A stretch of DNA of 63,481 nucleotides from JAASSS01 sp021767745 (GCA_034189165.1 JAXHVN010000031.1:1-63481), one strand, 5' to 3'; shown: positions 15,482 through 24,364, numbered from the stretch's first letter. The notes: generated by a model from the sequence alone, not told the origin. Translations and numbers: made by a program.

Positions 15482-16900
15482 TCAAGCGTTTGTCGCCTCG
15501 TCCCGGCTCATGCCGTACTTGCGCATCTTCTCCACCAGCGTGGTCCGCCCGACGTTGAGCAGCTTCGCCGCGCGCGAAACCACCCCGTTGCTGCTCTCCA
15601 GCGCCTGGCGGATCAGGGAGACCTCCACCGACGTCAGGTGCTCCTTCAGATCCAGGCCCTCGCGCGGCAGCCGGGGCATGGCCCCGTCGGCCGCCGTGCC
15701 ACCGCCGCCCGTAGGCAGCTCCAGCACCGGCGCCTGCTCGATGTCGCCGGCGTGCTCGCGGTAGCGTGCCGGCAGGTCGCCGATGTCGACCACGCCGAAC
15801 GGATGCAGAATGGCCAGCCGCTCCACCAGGTTCGCCAGCTCGCGCACATTGCCGGGCCAGCGGTACTGGCACAGGGCGATGATGGCGGCCGAGGTGAGCC
15901 GGACCGAGTGCCCGCGATCGTGCTCGATGCGGGTGATCAGCTCCTCGATCAGCAGCGGCAGGTCCTCGACCCGCTCGCGCAACGGGGGCATCTCGATCGG
16001 GAAGACGTTGAGCCGGTAGAACAGGTCTTCGCGAAAGTCCCCCTCGTCGATGCGGGTTTCCAGATCGCGGTGGGTGGCCGCCACGATGCGGGCGTTGGCG
16101 GTCAGCTGCCGATTGCTGCCCACGCGCTCGAATACCCGCTCCTGCAGCACCCGCAGCAGCTTGACCTGCATCGACAGGCTCATGTCGCCGATTTCGTCGA
16201 GGAACAGGGTGCCGTCCTGCGCCAGTTCGAAGCGGCCCTGCCGAGCGCTGATCGCGCCGGTGAAGGCCCCCTTCTCGTGGCCGAACAGCTCCGACTCCAG
16301 CAGATCCGCCGGAATGGCGCCGCAGTTCACCGGCACGAACGGCCCGTCCCGCCGCGTGGAGTGGTAGTGGATGTTGCGCGCCACCACCTCCTTGCCGGTG
16401 CCGGACTCGCCGAGGATCAGCACCGAGGCATCCGAACCCGCCACCTGCGAGATCAGCTGGCGCACCTGGCGGATCTTGCGGGAATTGCCGACCAGGCTAC
16501 GGAAGAGTTCCGGGTCGCGCTCGCCGCCCCCGGGCGCCTGCGCCCGCTGGCGGGCCCGGTAGATTTCCACCGCGCGCAGCGATTCGGCCAACTGGGCGTA
16601 CCGGATCGGCCGGCGTACCCGCCATACCGGCTGGCCCTCCAGCGTCGCCGGCGGCTCATCCAGCAACAGCACGGGCAGCCGCGGTGCCTGCTCACGCAGT
16701 CGCCTGGCCAACGCCTCCAGGGCTGCCTCGCTGGCGAGCCTGCCCAGGCACACGCCGGCAAGGGCGGCATCGTCGCCCACGGGCACGGTGGCCGGATCGG
16801 CACCGCGCTCGACATCGACATCCAGAAACTCGAGGACCCGCGTGAGTTCTTCGACTCGCGCCGGATCCTCGTCGACGATCAGCAATTTCGATCGCGCCAT
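15482..16900 (-). CDS. fleQ: Sigma-54-dependent flagellar master regulator FleQ
   Basis: FleQ activates the sigma-54 flagellar genes and responds to cyclic di-GMP. The 472-residue product has an N-terminal FleQ/receiver-like domain (about 1-125), the AAA+ domain (about 135-370) with Walker A GESGTGKE at 164-171, GAFTGA at 211-216 and Walker B LFLDEIGD near 232, and a C-terminal Fis helix-turn-helix ending in GRTTLVEKMRKYGMSR. The c-di-GMP-contact motifs known from P. aeruginosa FleQ, LFRS (132-135) and KEVVARN (170-176), are both present. It is encoded alone, with a sigma-70-like promoter upstream, as expected for a class I regulator. Confidence 0.96.
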   Translation of the reverse strand: MARSKLLIVDEDPARVEELTRVLEFLDVDVERGADPATVPVGDDAALAGVCLGRLASEAALEALARRLREQAPRLPVLLLDEPPATLEGQPVWRVRRPIRYAQLAESLRAVEIYRARQRAQAPGGGERDPELFRSLVGNSRKIRQVRQLISQVAGSDASVLILGESGTGKEVVARNIHYHSTRRDGPFVPVNCGAIPADLLESELFGHEKGAFTGAISARQGRFELAQDGTLFLDEIGDMSLSMQVKLLRVLQERVFERVGSNRQLTANARIVAATHRDLETRIDEGDFREDLFYRLNVFPIEMPPLRERVEDLPLLIEELITRIEHDRGHSVRLTSAAIIALCQYRWPGNVRELANLVERLAILHPFGVVDIGDLPARYREHAGDIEQAPVLELPTGGGGTAADGAMPRLPREGLDLKEHLTSVEVSLIRQALESSNGVVSRAAKLLNVGRTTLVEKMRKYGMSRDEATNA

Positions 16901-16951
16901 GCGCCTCGGCTCCCCGCTCTGCCCGGCCGCAGAGTGTCATTATTTTGGCGC

Positions 16952-16981
16952 AGTAGACGCAGGCACAGCGCGCGCTGTCAA
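16952..16981 (-). promoter_or_regulatory. Sigma-70-type promoter for fleQ
   Basis: On the minus strand a perfect -35 TTGACA (16981-16976) is followed after 18 bases by TCTACT (16957-16952), four of six matches to TATAAT. The predicted start, near 16945, is about 45 bases upstream of the fleQ ATG. The 207-base gap between fliT and fleQ holds nothing else recognisable. Confidence 0.5.
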
Positions 16982-17107
16982 GGCCGACGAGCGGCACCAG
17001 CAGGCTCATGACCGGCAGCCGGACAGCGCCGAATCGGGCGCTTGCCGGCGGCCGCCCCACGGCGGTCTGGCGTGGGCAGGGGCGCGGCGGCGCGCCCGGA
17101 GGGATCG

Positions 17108-17458
17108 TCAGGGATGTTGCAGGTAGCGGCGGGCGGCGCGCGCGTTCGCGCGCTGGCTGGCCGCCTCGGCGCACAGCGCCTCGCGCGCCTGCACCAGCGC
17201 CTCGCGCCAGGCCTCGTGGCAGGCCTGTACGGCGCGCAGCTCGTCGGCGGAGAAGGCCTCGGTGCGCAGGCGACGGTCGAGATCGGCGTGCAGTGTCAGC
17301 AAGCGCGTCCAGTCGGCGGCCCTCACGCTCGCCTCGAGCGCCGCCACGGCCGGCGCCAGGGATGATGCCGCCAGCACCGGCGCCAGCTGGCCGGCGGGCT
17401 GCGGGCCGGCGACCGCGGCCATAGCAGGCCGCCTCGCGGCGGGGCCCGGCGTCGGCAT
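17108..17458 (-). CDS. fliT: FliT-like flagellar export chaperone
   Basis: FliT is a small helical chaperone for the filament cap protein FliD. This 116-residue product is helical and Ala/Arg/Leu-rich with the pattern VRAADWTRLLTLHADLDRRL, like FliT family proteins, after a Pro/Ala-rich start. The ATG overlaps the last base of the fliS stop (TGATG arrangement), so the two are coupled. FliT proteins are weakly conserved; position after fliS and before fleQ supports the call. Confidence 0.75.
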   Translation of the reverse strand: MPTPGPAARRPAMAAVAGPQPAGQLAPVLAASSLAPAVAALEASVRAADWTRLLTLHADLDRRLRTEAFSADELRAVQACHEAWREALVQAREALCAEAASQRANARAARRYLQHP

Positions 17459-17868
17459 CAGCCGGCCGAGGCCGCCGCCCCGGCCGATGGCGCGCCGGTG
17501 GCAGCATCCCAGCCGGACTTCACCTGCCGCAGCAGGGTGCCGACCTCGGCGAGCGCGGCGGCATCGTCGTGCAGGTTGGCCTGCAGCAGACGCCGCAGCA
17601 TGTAGCCGTACAGGGCGGCAAGGTTCTCGGCGATCTCGCCGCCCGCCTCGCGGTCCAGACTGCCGCCCAGGGCATCGATGATGGCCACGGCGCGGCCGAT
17701 GTGGCGGGCCTTCTCGGCACGCCGCCCGGCCGCCAGGGCGCCACCGGCCGCGGCCAGACGATCGAGCGCGCCCTGCATGAGCATCGTCACCCGCATGGCG
17801 GGCTCGGCCGTGCTGGCCCGCTCCGCGCCCATGCGGCGGTAGGCGCCGACTGCGCTCTCGTACTTCAT
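17458..17868 (-). CDS. fliS: Flagellin export chaperone FliS
   Basis: FliS binds the C terminus of newly made flagellin and prevents premature polymerisation. The 136-residue protein shows the FliS pattern: AVGAYRRM, MRVTMLMQGALDRLAAAGG, RHIGRAVAIIDALGGSLDRE and IAENLAALYGYMLRRLLQAN. An Ala/Gly-rich tail is extra. It is divergent from its flagellin client fliC, whereas in Pseudomonas fliC-flaG-fliD-fliS run in one direction. Confidence 0.94.
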   Translation of the reverse strand: MKYESAVGAYRRMGAERASTAEPAMRVTMLMQGALDRLAAAGGALAAGRRAEKARHIGRAVAIIDALGGSLDREAGGEIAENLAALYGYMLRRLLQANLHDDAAALAEVGTLLRQVKSGWDAATGAPSAGAAASAG

Positions 17869-18165
17869 GTGCTACCCCGGCAGGTGGATCGGAAACGACG
17901 GCCGGCCCATGCCGCCGCCACCGGGGTTAACGGGAGGCCGGCGTGCTTCTTGATCGACCGGCAGGGGGTGCCCCGACCGGCGGTCCGCCCCGCCGCCGTT
18001 CGGCGCCCGAATGCCGTCCGTCCGGTCGTCAGAAATCCGGCACCCGGCCCCTCAAGCGCGCCCCCGGCCAGCCCGATAACCGCCACGAGAGCGCACTGTC
18101 GCGCCTTGGCGATCACGGAGCCCACGAGCGGCCATCGCCTGGAAGTCGAACAACGGGAGACCCCC
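17869..18165. other. Divergent intergenic region between fliS and fliC
   Basis: This 297-base region separates the leftward and rightward halves of the flagellar locus. Apart from the sigma-28-like promoter of fliC (18051-18080), no convincing promoter for fliS, no sigma-54 site and no RNA gene was seen. The flagellin leader is about 80 bases from the predicted start to the ATG. Confidence 0.6.
18051..18080 (+). promoter_or_regulatory. Sigma-28 (FliA)-like promoter of fliC
   Basis: The -10 element GCCCGATAAC (18071-18080) is very close to the sigma-28 consensus GCCGATAA. A -35-like CTCAAG (18051-18056; consensus CTAAAG/TAAA) lies about 15-16 bases upstream. The predicted start is near 18087. 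This is the expected late-class control of flagellin. Confidence 0.65.
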
Positions 18166-19593
18166 ATGCCTCAGGTCATCAATACCAACATCGCCTCGCT
18201 GACGGCACAGCGCGGTCTGAACCGCTCGCAAAGCGCCCTGCAGACCTCGCTGGAGCGCCTGTCCTCGGGCCTGCGCGTGAACAGTGCCAAGGACGACGCC
18301 GCCGGCATCGCCATCGCCGAGCGCTTCACCACCCAGATCCGCGGTCTCGACCAGGCGGCGCGCAACGCCAACGACGGCATTTCGCTGGCGCAGACGGCCG
18401 AGAGCGCCATCGGCGAGACCACCCAGCTGCTGCAGCGCGTGCGTGAGCTGGCCATCCAGTCCGCGAACGCGACCAACTCGGCCAGCGACCGTCAGGCGTT
18501 GCAGTCGGAGGTCAGTCAGCTGGTGGCCGAGCTCGACCGGGTGGCGTCCACCACCGAGTTCAACGGCATCCGCATCCTGGACGGCTCGTTCACCAGCGCC
18601 TCCTTCCAGGTCGGCGCGAACGCCAACCAGACGATCGAGTTCGGCATCACCAGCGTGAAGTCCTCGAGCATCGGCGGCATCGCGACCGAGACCGGCGCGG
18701 AAGTGGCCGCTGCTGCGGCGACCGACATCACGATTGCCATCGGCGGCGGCGCGGCACAGGAAATCGCCTCCAGTGCCGGCTTCGCCGTCTCCGGTGATAC
18801 CTCCAAGGACGCCACGTCCGCCTTCGCCAAGGCTGCGGCGATCAACGATGCCGGTCTGTCCGACCTGAGCGTCACGGCCCAGACCAGCGGCACGCAGACG
18901 GTCGGCGCCATCGGCGGCACGGCCAGCGACACGTACAACCTCAGCGTGAACGGCGTCGCCATCTACACCAATCAGGATGTCAGCACGGCGCTGACGAACA
19001 GCGCGCTGCGCGATGCCATCAACGCGGAATCTGACCGCACCGGCGTGATCGCCTCCCTGAACGGCGGCGATCTGACGCTGAGCGCGGCCGATGGCAGCAA
19101 CATCACCGTGACCGAAAGCGGCACCGGCTTCACCGCCGGCACCGACGGCATCTCGGTGACCGGTGGCGATTTCGACGGCGTCCTGCGCGGCACGCTGACC
19201 GTGTCCAGCACCGACAGCATCGCCGTGGGTGGCACGACGGCCAACGTCGGCCTCAGCGCCGCCATCGCCAAGGACGCCAGCGGCATCAACACCGTGGACA
19301 TCTCCACAGTGGCAGGCTCGCAGGAAGCCATCCAGCGCGTGGACTCGGCGCTGGGTTCGCTGAACGCGGCCCGCGCCTCTTTGGGTGCGGTGCAGAACCG
19401 TTTCGAGTCGACCATCAACAACCTGCAGGCGACCTCGGAGAACATCAGCGCCGCGCGCTCGCGGATCGTCGATGCCGACTTCGCTGCCGAGACGGCGAAC
19501 CTGACTCGCAACCAGATCCTGCAGCAGGCGAGTCTGTCGATCCTGGCGCAGGCCAACACGCTGCCGCAGTCGGCCCTGTCGCTGCTGCAGTAA
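18166..19593 (+). CDS. fliC: Flagellin FliC
   Basis: This is the filament subunit, 475 residues. The frame is open much further upstream, but the start at 18166 (MPQVINTNIASLTAQRGLNR) is the universal flagellin N terminus and has a GGGAGA ribosome site. N-terminal D0/D1 (1-140) and C-terminal D1/D0 (about 385-475, ending NTLPQSALSLLQ) are conserved. The middle region (about 170-380) is a variable surface domain containing flagellin-IN-like repeats. A GC-rich hairpin follows the stop. Confidence 0.98.
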   Translation: MPQVINTNIASLTAQRGLNRSQSALQTSLERLSSGLRVNSAKDDAAGIAIAERFTTQIRGLDQAARNANDGISLAQTAESAIGETTQLLQRVRELAIQSANATNSASDRQALQSEVSQLVAELDRVASTTEFNGIRILDGSFTSASFQVGANANQTIEFGITSVKSSSIGGIATETGAEVAAAAATDITIAIGGGAAQEIASSAGFAVSGDTSKDATSAFAKAAAINDAGLSDLSVTAQTSGTQTVGAIGGTASDTYNLSVNGVAIYTNQDVSTALTNSALRDAINAESDRTGVIASLNGGDLTLSAADGSNITVTESGTGFTAGTDGISVTGGDFDGVLRGTLTVSSTDSIAVGGTTANVGLSAAIAKDASGINTVDISTVAGSQEAIQRVDSALGSLNAARASLGAVQNRFESTINNLQATSENISAARSRIVDADFAAETANLTRNQILQQASLSILAQANTLPQSALSLLQ

Positions 19594-19601
19594 GCCCCGC
19601 C

Positions 19602-19627
19602 GGCGGCGTCGCTGCGGCGACGCCGCC
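19602..19627 (+). terminator. GC-rich hairpin after fliC (attenuator or terminator without T-tract)
   Basis: An 11-base-pair perfect stem (GGCGGCGTCGC with GCGACGCCGCC) closes a four-base TGCG loop, starting 8 bases after the fliC stop. No T-run follows. It could stabilise the abundant fliC transcript or lower read-through into flaG and fliD. Confidence 0.6.
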
Positions 19628-19646
19628 CCCATCGGAGCCTGGTGCC

Positions 19647-20066
19647 ATGGCAATCACTCCTGCAAGCAGCATGCTCCCGCTCCCGGAGCGGCCCGCGCCG
19701 GGTGCGGCCGGGCCTGCTGCCGGACCCGTTTCCCCGCCCGCGAGCGTTGTCTCGCGGGCGACTCCGTTTGCGGCCGGCGCCGACGACGCCGGCCTGCCAT
19801 CTTCGACTCCCGATGCCGGGCCGGAGGAGATGAGCCGGATCGCACAGCTCGCCGGCGAGCTGGCCGCCGCGCTCGACGCGGCCTCCGGCGCCCGCCAGTT
19901 GCGGCTGCGCTTCGAGGTCGACGGCGCCAGTCGCCAGACCATCATCCGGGTGATGGACGCCAACAGCGGCGAGCAGATCCGCCAGTTGCCGCCCGAAGAG
20001 GTCGTGCGGCTGCGCGAGGTGCTCGCCGAGGGCGGCGATCCCGCGCTGCTGGACGTGGAGGCCTAG
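19647..20066 (+). CDS. flaG: FlaG family flagellar protein
   Basis: FlaG proteins affect filament length in polar flagella; the exact role is unclear. The 139-residue product has a Pro/Ala-rich, non-conserved first half. The conserved C-terminal block has RQLRLRFEVDGASRQTIIRV, then MDANSGEQIRQLPPEEVVRL, the FlaG signature. The position between flagellin and fliD is the usual one. Confidence 0.93.
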   Translation: MAITPASSMLPLPERPAPGAAGPAAGPVSPPASVVSRATPFAAGADDAGLPSSTPDAGPEEMSRIAQLAGELAAALDAASGARQLRLRFEVDGASRQTIIRVMDANSGEQIRQLPPEEVVRLREVLAEGGDPALLDVEA

Positions 20067-20073
20067 CACCGCC

Positions 20074-21450
20074 ATGGCCTCGCTCAGCTCTCCCGGCATC
20101 GGCTCGGGCCTCGACGTCAGCGGGCTGGTGAATCAGCTCGTGGCGGCCGAGCGCCAGCCGGCCACGCTCCGGCTCGCCCGGCGCGAGGCGGGCTATCAGG
20201 CGCAGCTGTCCGCCTTCGGCACGCTGCGCAGTGCGCTACAGGCCTTCCAGGATGCCTACGCCGCGCTGGGCGAGGCGGACCGCTTCGCCGCCCGCAGCGT
20301 GACGATCGGTGAGCCGGCCACCTTCGCGGCCACCGCCGAGCCCACTGCGGCCCTGGCCGGCTACGACATCGAAGTGGTGCAGCTGGCGCAGACGCAGAAA
20401 CTCGCCAGCGCCGCCTTCAGCGGCGCCGATGTCGCCGTCGGCACGGGCAGCCTCGATATCACCGCCGGCACCGACACCTTCAGCGTGACGCTGGCCAGCG
20501 GCGCGACGCTCGCCGAGCTCGCCACCGCCATCAACGAGGCCGAGGACAACCCCGGCGTGCGCGCGGGCCTGATCACCGGCGCGGAAGGCACTCGGCTGGT
20601 ACTCACCGCCGCCGGCAGCGGCACGGCCCAGGCGCTGTCCGTGGCCGCCCGCGATGACGCCGGCAGCCTCGCCGGCTTCGTCTGGGAGGCCGATCCCGAG
20701 GGCGTACGCAACCTCAGCGAGCAGCAGGCCGCACGCGATGGCCAGCTGCGGATCGACGGCATCCTGATCGAGAGTGCCGACAACACCTTCGACGACGCCA
20801 TCGCCGGCGTGAGCCTCACGGCGCTGACGGCCCGGCCCGGGGAGCGCACCGCGCTGACCGTGGGCCGCGACACGGACGGCGCCGTCGCCGACGTCGAGCG
20901 TTTCATCAAGACCTACAACAAACTCGTGCAGACGCTCGGGGACCTGACCCGCTTCGACCCCGAGGGCGATGCGCGCGGACCGCTGCTGGGCGACGCCACC
21001 GCGCGCGGACTGGAATCGCGCCTGCGCGGCATCGTCGGCGGCGAGAACGGCGAGGGCCCGCTGCGCCTGCTCTCGCAGATCGGCATCACGACCTCGACCG
21101 AGGGCACGCTCTCGCTCGACAAGGACGCGCTGGTCGAACAGCTCGAGAACGATCCGGCGGCGCTGGCGGCGCTGCTGGGGGAGACCGGCCTTGGCGGGCG
21201 GCTCGACGGTTTCGTGGCGGGCTATCTCGGCGACGACGGACTTCTGACGGCCCGCACCGAGGGCCTGGATGCCTCGATCGCCGCGCTGGACGTGCAGCGC
21301 GAGCGGCTCGACGAGCGCACCAGCGCGCTGGAATCGCGGCTGCTGCGGGAGTTTCAGGCGCTGGACAGCCTGCTGAGCCAGCTCAACTCCACCAGCGCCT
21401 TCCTCACCCAGCAGCTGGCGAACCTGCCGAACCTCAACGAGCGCGACTGA
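20074..21450 (+). CDS. fliD: Flagellar filament cap protein FliD
   Basis: FliD caps the growing filament and inserts flagellin. The 458-residue protein opens SSPGIGSGLDVSGLVNQLVA, the conserved N-terminal pattern, and ends in the coiled-coil region DSLLSQLNSTSAFLTQQLAN typical of FliD. The middle is variable domain sequence. It starts 7 bases after flaG, so it belongs to the fliC-flaG-fliD unit. A short imperfect hairpin with no T-run (21451-21465) follows the stop. Confidence 0.96.
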   Translation: MASLSSPGIGSGLDVSGLVNQLVAAERQPATLRLARREAGYQAQLSAFGTLRSALQAFQDAYAALGEADRFAARSVTIGEPATFAATAEPTAALAGYDIEVVQLAQTQKLASAAFSGADVAVGTGSLDITAGTDTFSVTLASGATLAELATAINEAEDNPGVRAGLITGAEGTRLVLTAAGSGTAQALSVAARDDAGSLAGFVWEADPEGVRNLSEQQAARDGQLRIDGILIESADNTFDDAIAGVSLTALTARPGERTALTVGRDTDGAVADVERFIKTYNKLVQTLGDLTRFDPEGDARGPLLGDATARGLESRLRGIVGGENGEGPLRLLSQIGITTSTEGTLSLDKDALVEQLENDPAALAALLGETGLGGRLDGFVAGYLGDDGLLTARTEGLDASIAALDVQRERLDERTSALESRLLREFQALDSLLSQLNSTSAFLTQQLANLPNLNERD

Positions 21451-21556
21451 CGTCCGGGCCGGACGCAGCACGGCGCGCCCCGGCGTGCCGCCCCCGTTCC
21501 TGCTTTCCTACCGCCTGACCACCTGCCGCTACCGTCCGTCGGCCGCCGCCTGTCAC

Positions 21557-21572
21557 TGGCATGCCGCTTGCT
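21557..21572 (+). promoter_or_regulatory. Sigma-54 promoter of the flgB operon
   Basis: The sequence TGGCATGCCGCTTGCT matches the sigma-54 consensus with the GG and GC elements separated by exactly 10 bases. The predicted start near 21583 is about 27 bases upstream of the flgB ATG at 21610. It lies in the 159-base gap after fliD and would drive flgBCDEFGHIJKL. Confidence 0.8.
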
Positions 21573-21609
21573 GCCTGACCTGCGAATGCTGGGCAGAGGT
21601 GGCGACACC

Positions 21610-21999
21610 ATGGCTTCCATCGACGATCCGTTCGCACTGCACGTCAAGGCACTGCGCGTGCTGGGCCAGCGCACGGGGCTGCTGGCCTCGAACCTGGCCA
21701 ATGCCGACACGCCGCACTACAAGGCGCGCGACATCGACTTTCGCCAGGCACTCGACGCCGCCGGCGGCCAGGCCCCGGCGCGCACGGCGCCCGGTCACCT
21801 GGCCGGCCGGCAGGCAGCCGGCACGGCGGGGATGGGTTATCGGCCGGCACTGCAGTCGAGTCTGGACGGCAATACCGTGGACCGGCAGGCCGAGCAGGCC
21901 GCCTTCACCGACAACGCCATCCGCTACCAGGCCACGCTCGAGTTCCTGAACAGCCGCATCCGCGGCCTGCGCACCGCCATCACCGGCGGGCAGAGGTAA
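21610..21999 (+). CDS. flgB: Flagellar proximal rod protein FlgB
   Basis: FlgB is a rod subunit. The start at 21610 (MASIDDPFALHVKALRVLGQ) is preferred over an upstream Met because it gives the standard 129-residue length and leaves room for the promoter. The SNLANADTPHYKARDIDF block at about residues 27-44 and the C-terminal helix end (QATLEFLNSRIRGLRTAITG) are typical. It begins the flg operon. Confidence 0.96.
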   Translation: MASIDDPFALHVKALRVLGQRTGLLASNLANADTPHYKARDIDFRQALDAAGGQAPARTAPGHLAGRQAAGTAGMGYRPALQSSLDGNTVDRQAEQAAFTDNAIRYQATLEFLNSRIRGLRTAITGGQR

Positions 22000-22004
22000 T
22001 CATC

Positions 22005-22418
22005 ATGTCCCTGTTCAACGTCTTCACCCTCGCCGGCGGCGCGCTCAGCGCACAGAACGTGCGGCTCAACACCACGGCCAGCAACCTCGCCAATGCCGAC
22101 ACCGTGGCCGCCAGCGAGGCCGAGAGCTATCGCGGCCGCTCGCCGCACTTTCGCAGCGTGCTGCAGCGCCTGGCCGACGGCAGCGAGCTGAACGGCGTGG
22201 AAGTGGCCGGCATCGTCGAGAACGGCGCGGCGCCGGAGCGTCAGTACCTGCCCGAACATCCGTTGGCGGACGAGGACGGCTACGTCTGGGGCAGCAACGT
22301 CGATCCGGTCGAGGAGATGGCCAACATGATCTCCACCTCGCGCAGTTACCAGAACAACGTCGAGGTCATGAACACCGCCAAGCAGCTGCTGCTGCGCACC
22401 CTCTCGCTGGGACAGTAG
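22005..22418 (+). CDS. flgC: Flagellar proximal rod protein FlgC
   Basis: FlgC is a rod subunit of 137 residues. It has TTASNLANADTVAASEAESY near the N terminus, NVDPVEEMANMISTSRSYQN and the C-terminal NVEVMNTAKQLLLRTLSLGQ, all family hallmarks. It starts 5 bases after flgB and ends 2 bases before flgD. Confidence 0.97.
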   Translation: MSLFNVFTLAGGALSAQNVRLNTTASNLANADTVAASEAESYRGRSPHFRSVLQRLADGSELNGVEVAGIVENGAAPERQYLPEHPLADEDGYVWGSNVDPVEEMANMISTSRSYQNNVEVMNTAKQLLLRTLSLGQ

Positions 22419-22420
22419 GC

Positions 22421-23107
22421 ATGAACCCGATCAACGCCACCGATACCAATCTCTACGAACAGCTCGGCCTCACCCGCCCGGCCGCCAGCACGGCGCCGGA
22501 GAACGAGCTCGGTGCCGACGCCTTCCTGACGCTGATGCTGGCGCAGCTGCGCAACCAGGACCCACTGCAGCCGATGGAGAACGGTGAGTTCCTGAGCCAG
22601 CTGGCGCAGTTCAACACCGTCACCGGCATCCAGGAGCTGCAGGGCAGCTTCGAGGGCGTGGCGCAGGGCCTGCAGAGCGATCGGCGCCTCGCCGCCGCGG
22701 CGCTGGTGGACCGGCAGGTCCTGGTGCCGAGCACGCAGGCGCAGCTGGCAAAGGACGTCCCGCTCGAGGCCGTGCTGCAGCTGAATACGCCCGCCGAGCG
22801 GGTGATCGTGCGCATCAGCGATGCCAGCGGCCAGCTCGTGCAGACGCTCGATCTCGGCCCGCAGGGCGCCGGCGAGGTTCCGATTCGCTGGAACGGCGAA
22901 ACCGCCGGCGGCGCCACCGCGCCACCCGGCAGCTACCGGCTGCAGGCCAGCGCCGCCGACGGCGAGGGCCAGCGCGGCGTGGAGCTGGCGGTGCTGGCTG
23001 CCCGTCGCGTGGAGAGCGTCACGCTCGCCGGCGATGGCGGCGAGCCGCTGCTGAACCTCGATGACGGCAGCGCCGTCGCCCTCGGCGACGTCCGCCGCGT
23101 CGGCTGA
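22421..23107 (+). CDS. flgD: Flagellar hook scaffold protein FlgD
   Basis: FlgD caps the growing hook. The 228-residue product has the export/cap region GADAFLTLMLAQLRNQDPLQ at about 28-47 and FLSQLAQFNTVTGIQELQ. A C-terminal FlgD Ig-like/tudor part includes GEVPIRWNGETAGGATAPPG. Length and position between flgC and flgE are normal. Confidence 0.97.
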   Translation: MNPINATDTNLYEQLGLTRPAASTAPENELGADAFLTLMLAQLRNQDPLQPMENGEFLSQLAQFNTVTGIQELQGSFEGVAQGLQSDRRLAAAALVDRQVLVPSTQAQLAKDVPLEAVLQLNTPAERVIVRISDASGQLVQTLDLGPQGAGEVPIRWNGETAGGATAPPGSYRLQASAADGEGQRGVELAVLAARRVESVTLAGDGGEPLLNLDDGSAVALGDVRRVG

Positions 23108-23136
23108 TCCGACAAGAACACCAACAGGAGTCAACC

Positions 23137-24351
23137 ATGCCATTCAACATCGCTCTCAGCGGCCTGAACGCCGCCTCGGCCGACCTGGACGTCACCGCCA
23201 ACAACATCGCCAACGCCAACACCACCGGCTTCAAGGAGTCGCGGGCCGAGTTCGTCGACGTCTACGCCGTCGCCAACCAGGGCATCAGCGCCACGTCCAC
23301 CGGCTCCGGCGCGCGCCTCGCCCAGCTGAGCCAGCAGTTCACCCAGGGCAACGTGGACTTCACGCAGAACAACCTGGATCTGGCGATCAACGGCCAGGGC
23401 TTTTTCGTGCTGGCCGATGACGGCGGCACCGTCTACAGCCGCGCCGGCTCGTTCCAGACCGATCGCGAAGGCTACGTGGTCAACGGCCAGGACCAGCGGC
23501 TGCAGGTCTTCCCGCCTGCGGGCGATGGCAGCTTCAACACCGGCAGCCTGGAAGACCTGCAGCTGGCCACCACCGAGGGCACGCCGCAGGCCACCAGCGT
23601 GATCGAGCTGGGCGCGAACCTGCCCGCCGACGCCGTGCCGCCGCCGGTCGCCTTCGATCCGGCCGAGCCGGCGAGCTACAACCACTCCACCGCGACGACC
23701 GTGTTCGATTCGCTCGGCGCCGAGCACACGGCGCAGATCTACTTCGTGCGCGATGCCGCCGCCACCAGCTGGCAGGCCTATCTCTACACCGACGGCACCG
23801 CCGTGGGCACCGCCCAGCCGGTGGTGTTCGATCCGGACGGTACGCTGAACACGCCGACCGACGGCCAGCTGTTGTTCGGCAACTTCACGCCGACCAACGG
23901 CGCCGACCCGCTGCCGCTGCAGGTGGACGTGCTGCAGACCACGCAGTACGGCGGCGACTTCAGCGTCAACCGCCTGTTCCAGGACGGCTATGCCTCCGGG
24001 CGACTGACCGGCATCGACATCAATCCCGAGGGCGTGGCGCTGGCCCGCTACACCAACGGCCAGGCGATTCCGCTCGGCAAGGTGGCGCTGGCCAACTTCG
24101 CCAATCCGCAGGGCCTGCAGCAGCTGGGGGACACCACCTGGACGGAGACCTTCAGCTCCGGCAATGCCCTCAATGGCGAGGCCGGCACCAGCAGCCTCGG
24201 GCTGATCCAGTCCGGCGCGCTGGAGGCCTCCAACGTCGATCTGACCGATCAGCTGGTGAACATGATCACGGCGCAGCGCAACTTCCAGGCGAACGCCCAG
24301 ATGATCTCCACCGCCGACACGATCACCCAGACCATCATCAACATCCGCTAG
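23137..24351 (+). CDS. flgE: Flagellar hook protein FlgE
   Basis: FlgE is the hook subunit, 404 residues. The N-terminal rod-type motif (LDVTANNIANANTTGFKESR) and the C-terminal DLTDQLVNMITAQRNFQANA are both present, with the hook-specific D1/D2 region between. An AGGAG ribosome site lies just before the ATG. The length is typical for gammaproteobacterial FlgE. Confidence 0.97.
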   Translation: MPFNIALSGLNAASADLDVTANNIANANTTGFKESRAEFVDVYAVANQGISATSTGSGARLAQLSQQFTQGNVDFTQNNLDLAINGQGFFVLADDGGTVYSRAGSFQTDREGYVVNGQDQRLQVFPPAGDGSFNTGSLEDLQLATTEGTPQATSVIELGANLPADAVPPPVAFDPAEPASYNHSTATTVFDSLGAEHTAQIYFVRDAAATSWQAYLYTDGTAVGTAQPVVFDPDGTLNTPTDGQLLFGNFTPTNGADPLPLQVDVLQTTQYGGDFSVNRLFQDGYASGRLTGIDINPEGVALARYTNGQAIPLGKVALANFANPQGLQQLGDTTWTETFSSGNALNGEAGTSSLGLIQSGALEASNVDLTDQLVNMITAQRNFQANAQMISTADTITQTIINIR

Positions 24352-24364
24352 ACCGGAGGCACCC

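Noticed and set aside
17869..18050. Sigma-54 promoter for fliS on the minus strand
   Set aside because: The best candidate had 11 rather than 10 bases between GG and GC-like elements and poor flanks.
18052..19653. 533-codon minus-strand frame opposite fliC
   Set aside because: Shadow of flagellin codon bias; no motif, and it would erase the fliC promoter region.
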